From: an uncultured Methanoregula sp.
GTDB taxonomy: Archaea > Halobacteriota > Methanomicrobia > Methanomicrobiales > Methanospirillaceae
Direction of reading: 5' to 3'
NCBI RefSeq assembly: GCF_963662735.1
Contig: NZ_OY759744.1
Coordinates: 372,001 to 436,000 of the forward strand
Length of the DNA stretch: 64,000 nt
Numbering within the stretch: the stretch's first letter is position 1; every line of letters begins with the position of its first letter. The notes beneath the pieces are model-generated. The model did not search any database. It saw only the letters and a list, made by a program, of their open reading frames with translations, and was not told the origin of the DNA. The translations under genes were made by a program, and so were the position numbers. This document shows, one piece after another, positions 32,874 through 41,813 of the stretch.

Positions 32874-34502
32874 TCAGAAGGGATAATCAGCAGAGCTGCT
32901 GAAATAGTCTTCAAGATTCGTGAAGGTTACCAGTGTCCCGCCACTGATGCAGTCAAAACCATCGCGGGCTATTACCACACCCGTAAAGGATCCTCCCTCA
33001 AAGGTCACCCGCCCGTTGGGGGCAAATAAGACACCACTCACGCTGCTCCCGCCAAGTCCGGTCAACGTGATATCGCCATTGCGTGCGATAATGACCACAT
33101 TCGTTGCGGAAGGCATCCAGGATGTGGAGGAATAACTATCCGCAAATATTTTCAGGTTGCTTGCCAGAAGGCCGCTTGTCACATACCCTCGTGCTGCATA
33201 AAAATCAGCAGATTTTGTTGAGGGGAGGGCCTGATCCGGCATGGTGAAGCCCGGCACAGTAGCCTGCTGAACGCACTTGGAGGTGATTTCCGGATGATTA
33301 TAATATTGAGGATAGGTAAGCGTACCAGTGTAGTAAATATGTGAATCTGCATCAAGCGTTGGGGTATAGCCCAGAGTAACATCGCCATTCACGTACACAT
33401 TCCCATGAATTCGGGCATCTTTTAAATTGAAATCGCCCGCGACATAGACATTCCCGTAGATATCCCGTCCACCACTTAAGAGATTCATATTCCCGTTGAC
33501 ATAGATATTCCCGGGATTGCTGGGCGATCCCAGGCCGGCACTTCCTCCGTCGAGAGTGACATCCCCGTTAACATACAGGGTATGAACCGCTATTGAAGTG
33601 CCGCCATTGAGGTCACTGGTGGTCAGCGGTTTCGTGAGGATGACCGTGGCATCAGGCCCGGATACCGTAGCACCGGAGAAGCTTAACTGGTCTCCGTAGA
33701 CAAAGACGTCCTTCTCTATGACATAATTCACGAAGGGCACCTTGGACACCCAGATGTAGTCAGTCTTTGTCAGGGTACTGGAATCGGTCCCGTTTTTGAC
33801 AATCAGGCTCACAGAGTAATTCCCGGCAGATGGGTAGATGTACGCCGGGCTCTGCGCAGATGAGAAATTCCCATCGCCAAATGTCCAGTTCCATATTGCA
33901 ACCGGTCCGGTTGAGGTATCGGTAAACTGCACCGTGAGCGGGGCATATCCCGACCGCGGGGAAGCGGTGAAGTTTGCAACCAGACGGGGAACCGGGGTTG
34001 TAGTCGTGGTGGTTCCCGTTGTCGTGGTTGTTGTATTACCAGTTGCCGTTGAAGTCGGGCCATATGTCAGAGTCCCGGTATTGAAATTCGCAGAGGCGAG
34101 CATGGTCGATGAGCCGGTGCCGGTATACACAATCTGGACTATCCCGGGAATCGGCTGACCTGAAGGGACGGTGTAATCAAGAGACTGGCCAATGCCCCAG
34201 CGGGTCCATGAAGGATTGCCGTCATTGGAAAACAGCGAGTTACTGTTCGTACTGCTTCCGTCAAGGTGGATCTCAAACTGGCCTTTCTCCAGCGAGTCGC
34301 CCCCACCATGGTAAATATGAATGGTATTGCCGGTGCTGGAAATGACCGCGCTGACGGCGGGGATTTTCTGGGTTGTCGGCTGCGAAGTGATTGCCACCCC
34401 GATTACAGCTACGGCTATAACCACGATTGAGATGAGCATGATTGCCCCGATTATTTCAGAGACGGCAGAATCGGATCTGCCAGCGGGTGAGTCCGGGTAC
34501 AT
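32874..34502 (-). CDS. Pilin-like protein with PKD domain and bactofilin-like repeats
   Basis: 542 residues. Class III signal/N-terminal helix: GRSDSAVSEIIGAIMLISIV, an archaeal pilin pattern (DUF1628-like). Then a beta domain with NTIHIYHGGGDSLEKGQ, a Thr-rich linker, a PKD domain (LVANFTASPRSGYAPL, FGDGNFSSAQSPAYIY) and a C-terminal repeat region with GNIYVNGNMNL and GNVYVAGDF repeats, similar to polymer-forming beta-helical proteins. It could be an envelope filament component or cap. It is separated by 136 bp from the next pilin-like gene (upstream, same strand). Confidence 0.78.
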   Translation of the reverse strand: MYPDSPAGRSDSAVSEIIGAIMLISIVVIAVAVIGVAITSQPTTQKIPAVSAVISSTGNTIHIYHGGGDSLEKGQFEIHLDGSSTNSNSLFSNDGNPSWTRWGIGQSLDYTVPSGQPIPGIVQIVYTGTGSSTMLASANFNTGTLTYGPTSTATGNTTTTTTGTTTTTTPVPRLVANFTASPRSGYAPLTVQFTDTSTGPVAIWNWTFGDGNFSSAQSPAYIYPSAGNYSVSLIVKNGTDSSTLTKTDYIWVSKVPFVNYVIEKDVFVYGDQLSFSGATVSGPDATVILTKPLTTSDLNGGTSIAVHTLYVNGDVTLDGGSAGLGSPSNPGNIYVNGNMNLLSGGRDIYGNVYVAGDFNLKDARIHGNVYVNGDVTLGYTPTLDADSHIYYTGTLTYPQYYNHPEITSKCVQQATVPGFTMPDQALPSTKSADFYAARGYVTSGLLASNLKIFADSYSSTSWMPSATNVVIIARNGDITLTGLGGSSVSGVLFAPNGRVTFEGGSFTGVVIARDGFDCISGGTLVTFTNLEDYFSSSADYPF

Positions 34503-34638
34503 AATATATCTTCCATACAGGTGGGGAGGGAGAGTAAGTGGTGACAGGAGTTGGTATCGTTATGATATATTTGGCGGATTGCGATTCTTAACTCTTGTGG
34601 AGATGGTAATTATGGTTTCCCACTTCCCGGGAAAAAGA

Positions 34639-35052
34639 CTATCCCGAAGTGGGAACACTCCATAACTGGATGGTCTGACCAGAGGAGGTTCCCATGTACA
34701 CGAGCTGGATGTTCTTTGGCAGGGGTTGCCCGGCCGGAACCGCATAGGAAATAGTATCGCCGATTGACCAGACCGACCAGTTGATACTGCCACCCATACT
34801 GAATGAATTTTTGAGATCAACACCGTCAGCGAGGATCTTCACATCGTTCTTCGCTATCGGGTCGCCTCCGGTGTGGCGCAGCTGGATCGTGTTCCCTGAC
34901 GTAGTGATATCGGCCGATAGTGCAGGCACCCGCTGGGGAAGCGGTTCTGAAAGGATGGAGGCCCCGACAAGGGATACGGCCATCCCGACAATCACGACGA
35001 GAAGGACTGCACCGAGCACGTCAGATACCCCGTCGTCCACGGGCCGGGTCAC
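34639..35052 (-). CDS. Small archaeal pilin-like protein
   Basis: 137 residues with the class III signal VDDGVSDVLGAVLLVVIVGM followed by a short beta domain (SGNTIQLRHTGGDPIAKND) like that of the larger pilin-like protein downstream. The GTG at 35052 overlaps the TGA of the upstream gene (GTGA). A longer frame to 35241 lies inside the upstream gene and is rejected as start. The NTI-H-GGD motif is shared with the 542-residue protein, so they are paralogous in this domain. Confidence 0.78.
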   Translation of the reverse strand: MTRPVDDGVSDVLGAVLLVVIVGMAVSLVGASILSEPLPQRVPALSADITTSGNTIQLRHTGGDPIAKNDVKILADGVDLKNSFSMGGSINWSVWSIGDTISYAVPAGQPLPKNIQLVYMGTSSGQTIQLWSVPTSG

Positions 35053-36599
35053 TGGACGATCCCGCCTACACCTTGCACCGAGGGGGAATAGGAGGCATTC
35101 CAGGCAATCACGTTGAGATCGTAACTGGTGAGGCCCGGGTCGGCGCCGTTGATGAGCATATAGGATTCGTTTCCGATAGATCCCCCGGCAGCATTGGGAA
35201 TCCCGTTCGTCTTTACCAGGTAATTGAAATAATTCTGCCACATGATCTGCGACTGTTTATCCGTAGTGTTCACGGCAATGCGTATCCACTTGGTATTTCC
35301 GCTCCCGGGACTGACAGGGGCGTAGGGGAGCTGGGACACCCGGTTTAATGAGGTCCTTATCTGGACCGGACTGTTTCCGCCGATCATCCCCTGCGAGCTG
35401 GAGTCAAAGGCGAGTGCATTGATGTTGACAACGGCAATATTGGCATTGGCAGTATCATTCGCAACCGTGATCTCCGGGGGAAGTTTCCAGGTAATATTCC
35501 CATCGTACTGGGCAAGGAAAACTCCTCCCATCTGGTAATAATAGGTCTGGGGGATCCAGTAGTTGTTCTGGGCACGGTACTCAAGGGATCCCAGTTTGAG
35601 GGGAGGCATGGTGTAGGTCGTCTCCCGGTAACCATACGTGACATTCCCGGAACCCGTGATGCTCCCGGAATTCTTGGAAAAGGTATTTTTCAGCGTAATG
35701 GTATCGGGATAACTCATGGCAGAATCCAGACCGTACGCCTTATCCATCAGGTCGACCGCGTACGTTTTGCCGGCAGTGATGTTTGTGAAAACAAGGGTAT
35801 CATCAAGGGAAGTAGTACTGCCTTTGATTACTGTGATGGTGATAGCGGAATTAGCATATTTTTGGGAGTTTATCGGAACAAGACAGGTATATACCGTGGA
35901 ACTTTGGGTACCGGTATAGACGTTGAGTGCAGTCCCGTTTTGATTGAGATCCGGCGTTCCGCCAGTACAGACATTGGAACCGGAACCTGCAGGCGGGGTC
36001 ACAGACTTGTACCATTGATAGAACGTCATCTGGGGGGTAAGATTTACGGTTGCCCGCCAGCCATTCCCGTTCACTTCCATCCCATAATTCGCTGAGGTCA
36101 GATCAGTTGCCGCAGGGATTGTCAGGTTACAATAAAGATTCCGGGGAGTGTTATTGACCGGTGTCGGGATACCAGCGGGCAGGTTTTTAGTATCGGACAG
36201 ATTGGGATCGACAATAAGGGATTGGGACGTGATCGTAAGAACCTCATCATTGGTCCGGTCGTTGATGGCAATAATTCCCGAAGAGGCTACCGGGCTCAGG
36301 ATGGGAATGAAGCTCATCATGCCCTGTGAATATCCTCCCGGGGTACCCGGTGTGAAAGAATTACTCACGGAGGTCCCGACCTTATTGTTATTGAAAAGCG
36401 AGTCGAGGCTGAGTTTATAAGAGACGAACTGGTCTTTGATATCGTTCATGTGAAGGATCTCGGCCTCGCGCCCCTGGGCAGGGACACCGTACGTCAGATA
36501 GAGGGAGGCAATGATCACGATGAGGGCAATAATCAGTACAAACCCAATCACCTCAGACAAGGCAGTGTCATTATTTTTATATGCCGTGATTTCCCTCAT
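35049..36599 (-). CDS. Large pilin-like envelope protein
   Basis: 516 residues. N-terminal class III signal: NNDTALSEVIGFVLIIALIVII followed by ASLYLTYGVPAQGREAE, the form of archaeal minor pilin or adhesion proteins. The long beta-rich rest (GTGG-type Asn/Ser/Thr-rich) has no assigned domain but includes PGGYSQGMMSFIPILSP. It is the first gene of a pilin-like run and overlaps the next start. A TATA-like element (TTTTATAAGC on the minus strand) lies ~30 bp upstream, so the leader is very short. Confidence 0.76.
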   Translation of the reverse strand: MREITAYKNNDTALSEVIGFVLIIALIVIIASLYLTYGVPAQGREAEILHMNDIKDQFVSYKLSLDSLFNNNKVGTSVSNSFTPGTPGGYSQGMMSFIPILSPVASSGIIAINDRTNDEVLTITSQSLIVDPNLSDTKNLPAGIPTPVNNTPRNLYCNLTIPAATDLTSANYGMEVNGNGWRATVNLTPQMTFYQWYKSVTPPAGSGSNVCTGGTPDLNQNGTALNVYTGTQSSTVYTCLVPINSQKYANSAITITVIKGSTTSLDDTLVFTNITAGKTYAVDLMDKAYGLDSAMSYPDTITLKNTFSKNSGSITGSGNVTYGYRETTYTMPPLKLGSLEYRAQNNYWIPQTYYYQMGGVFLAQYDGNITWKLPPEITVANDTANANIAVVNINALAFDSSSQGMIGGNSPVQIRTSLNRVSQLPYAPVSPGSGNTKWIRIAVNTTDKQSQIMWQNYFNYLVKTNGIPNAAGGSIGNESYMLINGADPGLTSYDLNVIAWNASYSPSVQGVGGIVQ

Positions 36600-36975
36600 A
36601 ATCCAGTAATCCGTCTGTGGCTTGGCTTATAAAAGTATCAGTGCGTGTTCTCCAGGATTCCCACGAAAGATTTTTGGGGGGGAGAGCAGGATTATGCAGG
36701 CGGGTGGCCGGATGACCGGTTTATCGGGGGTATTAATACAAGGCACGATAACACTCCATGAAGAGAGAGCGTGAGTGTCCTCCAGGATTTTAATTGATAA
36801 GGATACTTCGTAAAATACACTCAATGCAAATGTCAGCAGGCCCGGAAAACATAATCCCCGTCGTTGGATCACGGACCAGGGAAAGCAAGGACGCTTATAC
36901 AAATAGCGGGCTTACCATTCCCGGACCAGTGCGGACCCCAAGAATAATGATAATCAGCGTACACGAGAGATCCGA
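36600..36975. other. 376-bp intergenic region with divergent promoters and a direct repeat
   Basis: Contains the minus-strand TATA (about 36626-36636) for the pilin-like operon. A 15-bp direct repeat, GTGTTCTCCAGGATT at 36645-36659 and GTGTCCTCCAGGATT at 36775-36789, differs at one base. No gene is convincing in it. The response regulator's TTG start follows at 36976. Confidence 0.45.
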
Positions 36976-38442
36976 TTGACACAGACTGTTCTTGTTGTAG
37001 ATGACAGCAGTTTCATCACCGAGGGACTTACATCTCTTCTGAAGAAGAACTACCGCACAATCATCTCTTCCGGCGGGGAGATGTGCCTGGAGATCCTCAA
37101 GAAGGAGACGCCGGATATCATCATCCTCGATATCCTCATGGAGCCCATGGACGGCTGGGAGACACTTTTACGTATCCGCGAGAACCCGGCAACCCGTTAC
37201 ATCCCGGTCATCATGTTTTCGGCAAAGAAGATCAGCCCTTTCGAGGCCGAGACGCATCACCCGTATATCGATGATTACATAACAAAACCGGTAAGCCCGA
37301 GAAATCTTCTGGATACCATTGCAAAGGTCCTCTCCCGCAAAGAGGTGGGACGAAAGACCCTTGAGCGGTGGAAACAGGCAGGCCTGCAGACAGAAGAGAT
37401 CGAAGAATATGTCCGGGTAATGACCAGTATTGAAGTGGATCGCGGCCTCTGCTCCAATATGCAGCAGCAGCTCAGCACCGAACGGAAAGATGCACCTCTC
37501 GAAGAGATCCGGAGGACGATTGAGGTCATCAGTTCCCGCATCCGGGAGAATGAGATCCTTGCAGAAGAGATCGCACGGAAGGGAGATTCTCTGATTGCTG
37601 CCGGAACTGAACCGGGTGCGACACCATGCCCGGGAAGTCCGGATGGATCAGGAGAGAAGCCCCGGCAGGATACGGGTCCCTCCCCGCCAGGAACATCATT
37701 GGGAGCGGCCAATCTCACAGAGCCGGGGATCCATCCACCGGCATCTTCACCAATCCCGACATCGGAACCCGGGTTTAGTAACGTTGGTATCGGGGAGGGG
37801 ATTTTAACTCCTGCACAGGATCATGAGGAGAAACGGGAGGATTGCACAAACCAGATAGTGTATACCGACATCCCGGTCAACCATTCGGGAAACCCGGGTG
37901 ATCCCAACACAGAAGGGGATACCACGGAAGGTATAGCCAAATTTCCGATCGGGGATTCGGGATTAATGACTATTTCTGGCACAGAAGAGACAGCAGTTCC
38001 CGATAATCCGATCGTCACGACCATTTCAGAAAGTCTGCTGGAAGAAGAGCAGGATTCCAATCCTGCCATTACAACTGAATCCATTAGTCCTGTGCAGTTC
38101 CCGGTTATCACTATGGGGGAGAGTGGCAGGCAACCCGTATATGAGGAGATTGCAACAGGAGAAAACGAGCAGCAACTTCAAGTACAGGAACCTACGGCTC
38201 ACGATCAGCAACCTTTGGTACAACGGTCTTCCCGAGAGGGGGCAGAAACAAACGAACTCCCACACCAGACGGCACAGGCCACGGAGATTGCCGACCGTTC
38301 GCGGTCAAGGGAAATAGCGGAGACACCAGACCGCCAGGACAACGTGAAGATCACATCTCCCGTCAAGGCAATACCGGGCCCCGGTATCTTTGCGCGGATA
38401 ATTGCGGCAATTGCACGTCTCTTCTCCCGGTCAAAACCGTAG
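36976..38442 (+). CDS. Response regulator with long disordered region and C-terminal amphipathic helix
   Basis: 488 residues. Residues 1-~125 are a receiver domain: VVDDSSFI, phospho-Asp in IILDILMEPMDGWE, and YITKPVS. Then a ~90-residue helical segment (EEIEEYVRVMTSIEVD, EEIRRTIEVISSRIREN) likely forms a coiled coil. A ~250-residue Ser/Thr/Pro/Glu-rich stretch without domains follows, and the end is FARIIAAIARLFSRSKP, an amphipathic basic helix that could bind membrane. The TTG start follows GAGAGATCC. No DNA-binding or output domain is visible and no kinase is nearby. Possibly a scaffold whose membrane binding is gated by phosphorylation. Confidence 0.75.
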   Translation: MTQTVLVVDDSSFITEGLTSLLKKNYRTIISSGGEMCLEILKKETPDIIILDILMEPMDGWETLLRIRENPATRYIPVIMFSAKKISPFEAETHHPYIDDYITKPVSPRNLLDTIAKVLSRKEVGRKTLERWKQAGLQTEEIEEYVRVMTSIEVDRGLCSNMQQQLSTERKDAPLEEIRRTIEVISSRIRENEILAEEIARKGDSLIAAGTEPGATPCPGSPDGSGEKPRQDTGPSPPGTSLGAANLTEPGIHPPASSPIPTSEPGFSNVGIGEGILTPAQDHEEKREDCTNQIVYTDIPVNHSGNPGDPNTEGDTTEGIAKFPIGDSGLMTISGTEETAVPDNPIVTTISESLLEEEQDSNPAITTESISPVQFPVITMGESGRQPVYEEIATGENEQQLQVQEPTAHDQQPLVQRSSREGAETNELPHQTAQATEIADRSRSREIAETPDRQDNVKITSPVKAIPGPGIFARIIAAIARLFSRSKP

Positions 38443-38581
38443 AACGGACAGAGGAATATCGTTCGGCATGAACACGGAATTCCGGGGGCAGTCCTCAGAA
38501 GGGTTTTGAGGCTCCGGGACAACATAGTACAATTACTTTTGAAACCGATCCGGTTTACTCCGCGATCAAAGGAGCTCCCCA

Positions 38582-39571
38582 ATGACACTATCCCGCGGTT
38601 GTATTCTCTGCCACCAGGGCGCAAAACTGGTCCTCTTTGTTACGGGAAGATGCCACCGCACCTGCTGGTACTGCCCCCTCTCCAGCGAGAGAAAAGGTAC
38701 CGATACGGTATATGCCAATGATCGCCCGGTGGATATCCCTGCCCAGCTCATCGAAGAAGCGGAGAATATGAGTGCGCTGGGTACCGGAGTAACCGGGGGA
38801 GAACCGCTGCTCTGCCTCGACACGGTGACTAAGTATTGCCGGCTGCTCAAGGACCATTTCGGGCCGGAACACCAGATACACCTCTATACAGCAAAAGCCC
38901 CGACCGATGAGGACCTGGCAGCACTGCAGGGGCTTGTGGACGAGATCCGGCTCCACCCGCCGCATGAGTGCTGGGACAGAATTGCTGAAACTGAGTATAT
39001 CGTCTCGGCACAACATGCAAAAGCAATGGGATTTGATATCGGGATTGAAGTGCCGGCTCTTCCCGGGCTCGAACACCTGGCAGCGGCACTGCCGTACCTG
39101 GACTTCCTCAATATCAACGAGCTCGAATGGGGGGATACCAATGCCTATGCCATGCGCGAACGGGGGTACGAACTCGCCGATACGCTGCATAACGCCATCG
39201 ATGGTGCGAAGGGATGGGCAGAAGAGTTGTGCCGGCACGAGAAAGTGCACTGGTGCTCTTCCGCGTTCAAGGACTCGGTGCAGCTCCGCGAGCGCCTGAA
39301 ACGAATAGCAGAAAATACTGCCCGCCCGTTTGACGAGATCACGGACGACGGGACCATTGTATACGGGGTTCTTGAATTCGGGGATACTGATGGCACCACC
39401 GCCGAGATTCTCAAACGGGAGCTCGAACCGGGAAGTTTTGAGATCTTCAGTGACCATGTCGAGCTTGCCTGGTGGTTCCTCACGGAAAATATCATTGATG
39501 TGAAAGGGAACAAGTACGTTATCGAACGCTACCCGAACAAAGGGATGATCGTGGAGATGACGCCGGTATGA
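38582..39571 (+). CDS. Radical SAM protein (COG2108-like)
   Basis: 329 residues. The cluster motif is CHRTCWYC (CxxxCxxC) near residue 24, followed by TGGEPLLCLD, which binds SAM. COG2108 proteins are related to the activating enzyme of pyruvate formate-lyase but their substrate is unknown. An additional N-terminal CILCHQG may bind metal. Its stop overlaps the start of the cis-prenyltransferase gene (ATGA), implying an operon, but no chemical link is evident. The ATG follows GGAGCTCCCC. Confidence 0.85.
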   Translation: MTLSRGCILCHQGAKLVLFVTGRCHRTCWYCPLSSERKGTDTVYANDRPVDIPAQLIEEAENMSALGTGVTGGEPLLCLDTVTKYCRLLKDHFGPEHQIHLYTAKAPTDEDLAALQGLVDEIRLHPPHECWDRIAETEYIVSAQHAKAMGFDIGIEVPALPGLEHLAAALPYLDFLNINELEWGDTNAYAMRERGYELADTLHNAIDGAKGWAEELCRHEKVHWCSSAFKDSVQLRERLKRIAENTARPFDEITDDGTIVYGVLEFGDTDGTTAEILKRELEPGSFEIFSDHVELAWWFLTENIIDVKGNKYVIERYPNKGMIVEMTPV

Positions 39572-40332
39572 TCCTGCGCCCGGCAATTGATTACCTGTAC
39601 GAGCGGATTCTCCGTATACAGTGTACTCATGTGCCAAACCATATTGCCATCATCCAGGACGGGAACCGCAGGTATGCAAAAAAAGCAGGTCTCGACACGG
39701 CAAGCGGACACCGGGCAGGCGCGGACAGGACAGAGGAGATGCTGGACTGGGCCCATGAAATCGGGATACGGCATATCACCCTGTACACGTTCTCAACGGA
39801 GAATTTTACCCGGGATCGGGAGGAGGTTTCCCACCTCTTTGCCCTTTTCAAAGAGAAGTTCATAACCGTGCTGAAAGACGAGCGGGTGAAAAAATACAGG
39901 ATCCGGATACAGATGGTAGGAGACCGCTCGCTGCTTCCTGACGATTTGCTGGAAGCTGTCGAAGCAGCAGAAGAGGCCACAAAAAACTATACCGGTTTTT
40001 ACCTCAACATCGCGCTTGCCTACGGGGGAAGGAATGAGATCCTCCTTGCAGCGCGGGAGATCTTGAGCGAGATCGAGACAAGCCATGCAGACCCGTCCAC
40101 CATCGATGTCCACATGGTGGAACAACACCTCCACGGGGGCAGGGGTATTCCACCCGTAGATCTGATCATCCGGACCGGGAACGACTGCCGCACATCCAAT
40201 TTCCTGCCATGGCTGGCAAATGGTCATGAATGCGCAGTTTACTTCTGCGCCCCCTACTGGCCGCTCTTCAGGAAGATCGACCTCCTCCGGGCCATACGGA
40301 TCTACGACCAGCGGGTATCTTCACGGGTATAA
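39568..40332 (+). CDS. uppS: cis-Prenyltransferase (catalytic-type subunit)
   Basis: 254 residues. Builds long polyprenyl diphosphates, the lipid carrier for glycan assembly. Catalytic Asp sits in IIQDGNRRYA; TLYTFSTENF, YGGRNEI and LIIRTGNDCRTSNFLPW are family motifs. The C-terminus ends IRIYDQRVSSRV and lacks the RxG motif that single-chain family members use for substrate binding. A partner with that motif but no catalytic Asp is encoded at 41109-41738, suggesting a two-subunit enzyme. Overlaps the radical SAM gene by 4 bp. Confidence 0.92.
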   Translation: MILRPAIDYLYERILRIQCTHVPNHIAIIQDGNRRYAKKAGLDTASGHRAGADRTEEMLDWAHEIGIRHITLYTFSTENFTRDREEVSHLFALFKEKFITVLKDERVKKYRIRIQMVGDRSLLPDDLLEAVEAAEEATKNYTGFYLNIALAYGGRNEILLAAREILSEIETSHADPSTIDVHMVEQHLHGGRGIPPVDLIIRTGNDCRTSNFLPWLANGHECAVYFCAPYWPLFRKIDLLRAIRIYDQRVSSRV

Positions 40333-40410
40333 GGAACCGATCTTTTGAGCTACACGAAACCAATCGCGTACTATATTTTGGTCTACGCACAGATCAACTC
40401 CTGAGCGGTT

Positions 40411-41103
40411 ATGACGGGCACACCAGACAATAACGCCGTATGGCGCCGGACAACCATCCTCGTGCGGGCGGACATTCTCGAGAGTGCACGGGCACACAAG
40501 ACCGATATTAACGGAGCCTGCAACCAGGCTCTCGCCGATCTGCTCGGTATTGATCTGCGTCAGCAGCCAATCGGATCGCTGCCGGAACCGGTGCCGGTCA
40601 TGGTTGCTCCTGACACTTCACCGGCAACAGAAGTAAAATCTGTAACGGAGCCGCAAACCCCCCTCCACCCGGTGATCAATGCCGATGATCCTGCTGCAGT
40701 AACAAAAGTGATACAGGCCAAGAAAAAAATCCCGGCCCCGTCCCCAAAGGTTCCTGCTCCGGAATCTTCCCTCAAAGAGCCACGGATCGGGCAGGAACAT
40801 GAAAAAGATGCAACCCCGTTACCTGAATGCAAGGCAAAAGGAAAAGCGCCGGCTGCCGGGAAGCGGGGAAAAGAAGATCCCGTGAAAAAATTCATCGCGG
40901 AAAGGGTCACCCGCGGGGAACCGGATGATGCGATCGTGTCCAAGGACGAGATGTACGATCTCTTTGCCCGGTGGTGCCGCGACCGGCGGATCACACCGGT
41001 GCCCGATCGAAGACGTTTCACCCCGTCACTGAAAAACCAGTTCGCTTTCGCAGAGAAAACGGTAGACGGGATTCCCTGCTGGCTGAATGTCCGGATAAAA
41101 TAA
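40411..41103 (+). CDS. Fusion of CcdA-like ribbon-helix-helix domain and D5-primase-like winged domain
   Basis: 230 residues. The first ~45 residues (TTILVRADILESARAHKTDIN-like, then GACNQALADLLGID) match type II antitoxin/CcdA ribbon-helix-helix proteins, which bind DNA as dimers. A ~95-residue Pro/Lys-rich linker follows. Residues ~155-230 (FIAERVTRG..., EMYDLFARWCRDRRITP, RFTPSLKNQF, GIPCWLNVRIK) resemble the C-terminal winged-helix piece of phage/plasmid D5-type primase-helicases. No toxin gene is adjacent. Likely a DNA-binding protein, perhaps of mobile-element ancestry. Convergent with the cis-prenyltransferase paralogue. Confidence 0.6.
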   Translation: MTGTPDNNAVWRRTTILVRADILESARAHKTDINGACNQALADLLGIDLRQQPIGSLPEPVPVMVAPDTSPATEVKSVTEPQTPLHPVINADDPAAVTKVIQAKKKIPAPSPKVPAPESSLKEPRIGQEHEKDATPLPECKAKGKAPAAGKRGKEDPVKKFIAERVTRGEPDDAIVSKDEMYDLFARWCRDRRITPVPDRRRFTPSLKNQFAFAEKTVDGIPCWLNVRIK

Positions 41104-41108
41104 CGGTT

Positions 41109-41738
41109 TTACCGGCCGAACCGGCGTATTCTCGACTGGTAATCCCGCAGTACCCGGAGGAAATCCACCTTCCGGAAGAGTTTCCAGTTCACATCGGAGA
41201 AGAAAAGTTCTGAATAGACTGACTGCCAGATGAGGAAATCAGTCAGGTGGTCCCCGCCACTCTTGATCACGACATCGGGAGTATATTTGAAGGTGAGATA
41301 GGATTCAAGGAGTTTCTCATCCACGCTTTCAGGCCTGACATGATCCTGGGCCATCCTGCGGATACATTCAGTGATCTCCTCCCTCCCGCTCTTCCCGATG
41401 GCAACAACCACATCCATACCGGATCCGGCAATCTCCTCCCGGTCACCGATATGGAGAATCAGATGGGCAATCGTGGCAATCTTCCGGATCTCATCCAGGT
41501 ACGGCTCCAGGGATTCGGGAGAATCGGTTGCAATGTGGAAGGTTACCCCCCGTATCCCGGGATGTATAGTCGGATTTTGTTTTGCAACTACCGCGGAGAT
41601 CTCGGTGCACCACTGGGAAATACGGTAGAGATTCTCCGGGGCATCCGCCAGATCCTGCCCGCTTATCATGAAGCATACATGGCCCGGCAGGTCATGGAGC
41701 TGTCTCATGAGCATCTGCCCGTAAAGCCAGTAGATCAT
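41109..41738 (-). CDS. cis-Prenyltransferase partner subunit (NgBR-like, non-catalytic)
   Basis: 209 residues from ATG 41738 (an in-frame ATG at 41762 would add 8). The C-terminal half aligns clearly with cis-prenyltransferases (PDVVIKSGGDHLTDFLIW, SELFFSDVNWKLFRKVDF) and ends in RIRRFGR, containing the RxG motif. The active-site segment that should read DGNRR is SGQDLAD, so the catalytic Asp and Arg are gone. This matches the division of labour in eukaryotic NgBR/DHDDS and in reported archaeal two-subunit enzymes. It is 5 bp from, and convergent with, the CcdA-like gene. ATG 41738 has GGGAG before it. Confidence 0.8.
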   Translation of the reverse strand: MIYWLYGQMLMRQLHDLPGHVCFMISGQDLADAPENLYRISQWCTEISAVVAKQNPTIHPGIRGVTFHIATDSPESLEPYLDEIRKIATIAHLILHIGDREEIAGSGMDVVVAIGKSGREEITECIRRMAQDHVRPESVDEKLLESYLTFKYTPDVVIKSGGDHLTDFLIWQSVYSELFFSDVNWKLFRKVDFLRVLRDYQSRIRRFGR

Positions 41739-41813
41739 CGCACTCCCATTATTGTTTATCAAAGTAAAAATTCTTGGGGGTTGACGCTCTGCTGTCGCGG
41801 GGCTGATGCACGA

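Noticed and set aside
34639..35241. 200-residue version of the small pilin-like protein
   Set aside because: Its first 63 residues lie inside the upstream gene; the GTG at 35052 overlapping that stop places the class III signal at the N-terminus.
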